This document shows, one piece after another, positions 5,560-5,839 of a DNA stretch of 5,839 nt. Where the stretch lies: contig JAJZCT010000242.1 in the NCBI GenBank assembly GCA_021828925.1, positions 1 to 5,839 of the forward strand. Direction: 5' to 3'. Each line of letters begins with the position of its first letter. Positions within the stretch are counted from its first letter, which is position 1. The position numbers and the translations under genes are program-made. A model generated the notes under the pieces. That model searched no databases and was not told where the DNA came from. It saw only the letters and a program-made list of their open reading frames with translations. The stretch comes from Planctomycetota bacterium (GTDB taxonomy: Bacteria; Planctomycetota; Phycisphaerae; WQYP01).

Positions 5560-5839
5560 TCACTTTTCGAAGAAGGCGACAAGGTCGTCATATAGGCCGG
5601 CACGATTGGCGTAAGCGGCATAGCTGCGGGCGGTCTCCAACCATTCGGCGGTAGATGGTCCCATTTCTTTAATAGCGTCCGCGAGCCACTTCTGAGTCAC
5701 CTTCCCTGGTCGGCCTGTCCGCATCTCCTCGTAAATGGCTTTTTCCGAGGCCCGCTCGACAACTGCCCGCAGGTCGGCACCGGAAAAACGTTCCGTCATG
5801 CGCGCTAATTTTTTAAGGTCGAGATCCTCAACTGGAAGA
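5560..5839 (-). CDS. AAA+ ATPase, C-terminal end (5' part outside window)
   Basis: About 92 C-terminal codons are present, and the frame is open through the right edge. The first visible residues, LPVEDLDLKKLARMT, followed by ERFSGADLRAVVERASEKAI, match the helical lid of classic AAA ATPases of the FtsH/Cdc48/Vps4 type, where [FY]SGADL is the hallmark. The Walker A, Walker B and second-region-of-homology segments must lie to the right. The last about 35 residues, with MGPSTAEWLETARSYAAYANRAGLYDDLVAF, resemble the tail of bacterial AAA proteins that often carry N-terminal TPR repeats, so a stand-alone cytosolic ATPase is more likely than FtsH, which continues into a zinc protease. The internal ATG at 5799 is not the true start, because conserved lid sequence precedes it. 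Substrate is unknown. Confidence 0.85.
   Translation of the reverse strand, partial: LPVEDLDLKKLARMTERFSGADLRAVVERASEKAIYEEMRTGRPGKVTQKWLADAIKEMGPSTAEWLETARSYAAYANRAGLYDDLVAFFEK

Overview
The window looks like chromosomal DNA of a bacterium, most likely a planctomycete (Planctomycetota, perhaps Phycisphaerae). This assignment is an inference from the protein families. It rests on a large membrane-anchored von Willebrand A (vWA) protein with a GATase1-like loop ahead of the vWA domain, a CPBP protease with a planctomycete-like N-terminus, an AAA+ ATPase with a PST-E-W-type C-terminal tail, and an MFS-PlsC fusion. There is no rRNA, tRNA, CRISPR array, insertion sequence or phage gene in the window.

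Layout: positions 2-1543 (+) hold the 3' part of a vWA-domain gene whose 5' end lies left of the window. A convergent gap, 1544-1877, follows. It contains a pair of imperfect 48-bp direct repeats spaced 99 bp apart, the second forming a strong stem-loop, and a plus-strand intrinsic terminator at 1823-1844. Everything to the right reads on the minus strand. In transcription order it is: the 3' end of an AAA+ ATPase (5839-5560, 5' end outside the window), a 330-bp gap, a small putatively exported protein of unknown function (5229-4897), a 147-bp regulatory gap with a perfect 14-bp palindrome, a 653-aa MFS transporter fused to a PlsC-type acyltransferase (4749-2788), a 121-bp gap with a plausible promoter, and a CPBP-family intramembrane protease (2666-1878).

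The minus-strand genes share direction, but their gaps of 121-330 bp, with separate promoter-like or operator-like elements, argue for several transcription units rather than one tight operon. Two of them act at the inner membrane: the MFS-PlsC fusion probably moves and/or acylates lysophospholipid, and the CPBP protein is a predicted membrane protease. The vWA protein is also membrane-anchored and is probably part of a larger set encoded to the left. No complete novel defence or mobile system is visible. The points most worth following are the two-domain lipid fusion without its usual third domain, the palindromic operator candidate before it, the orphan exported protein with a hydrophobic upstream reading frame, and the codon-phased repeat pair in the convergent gap.
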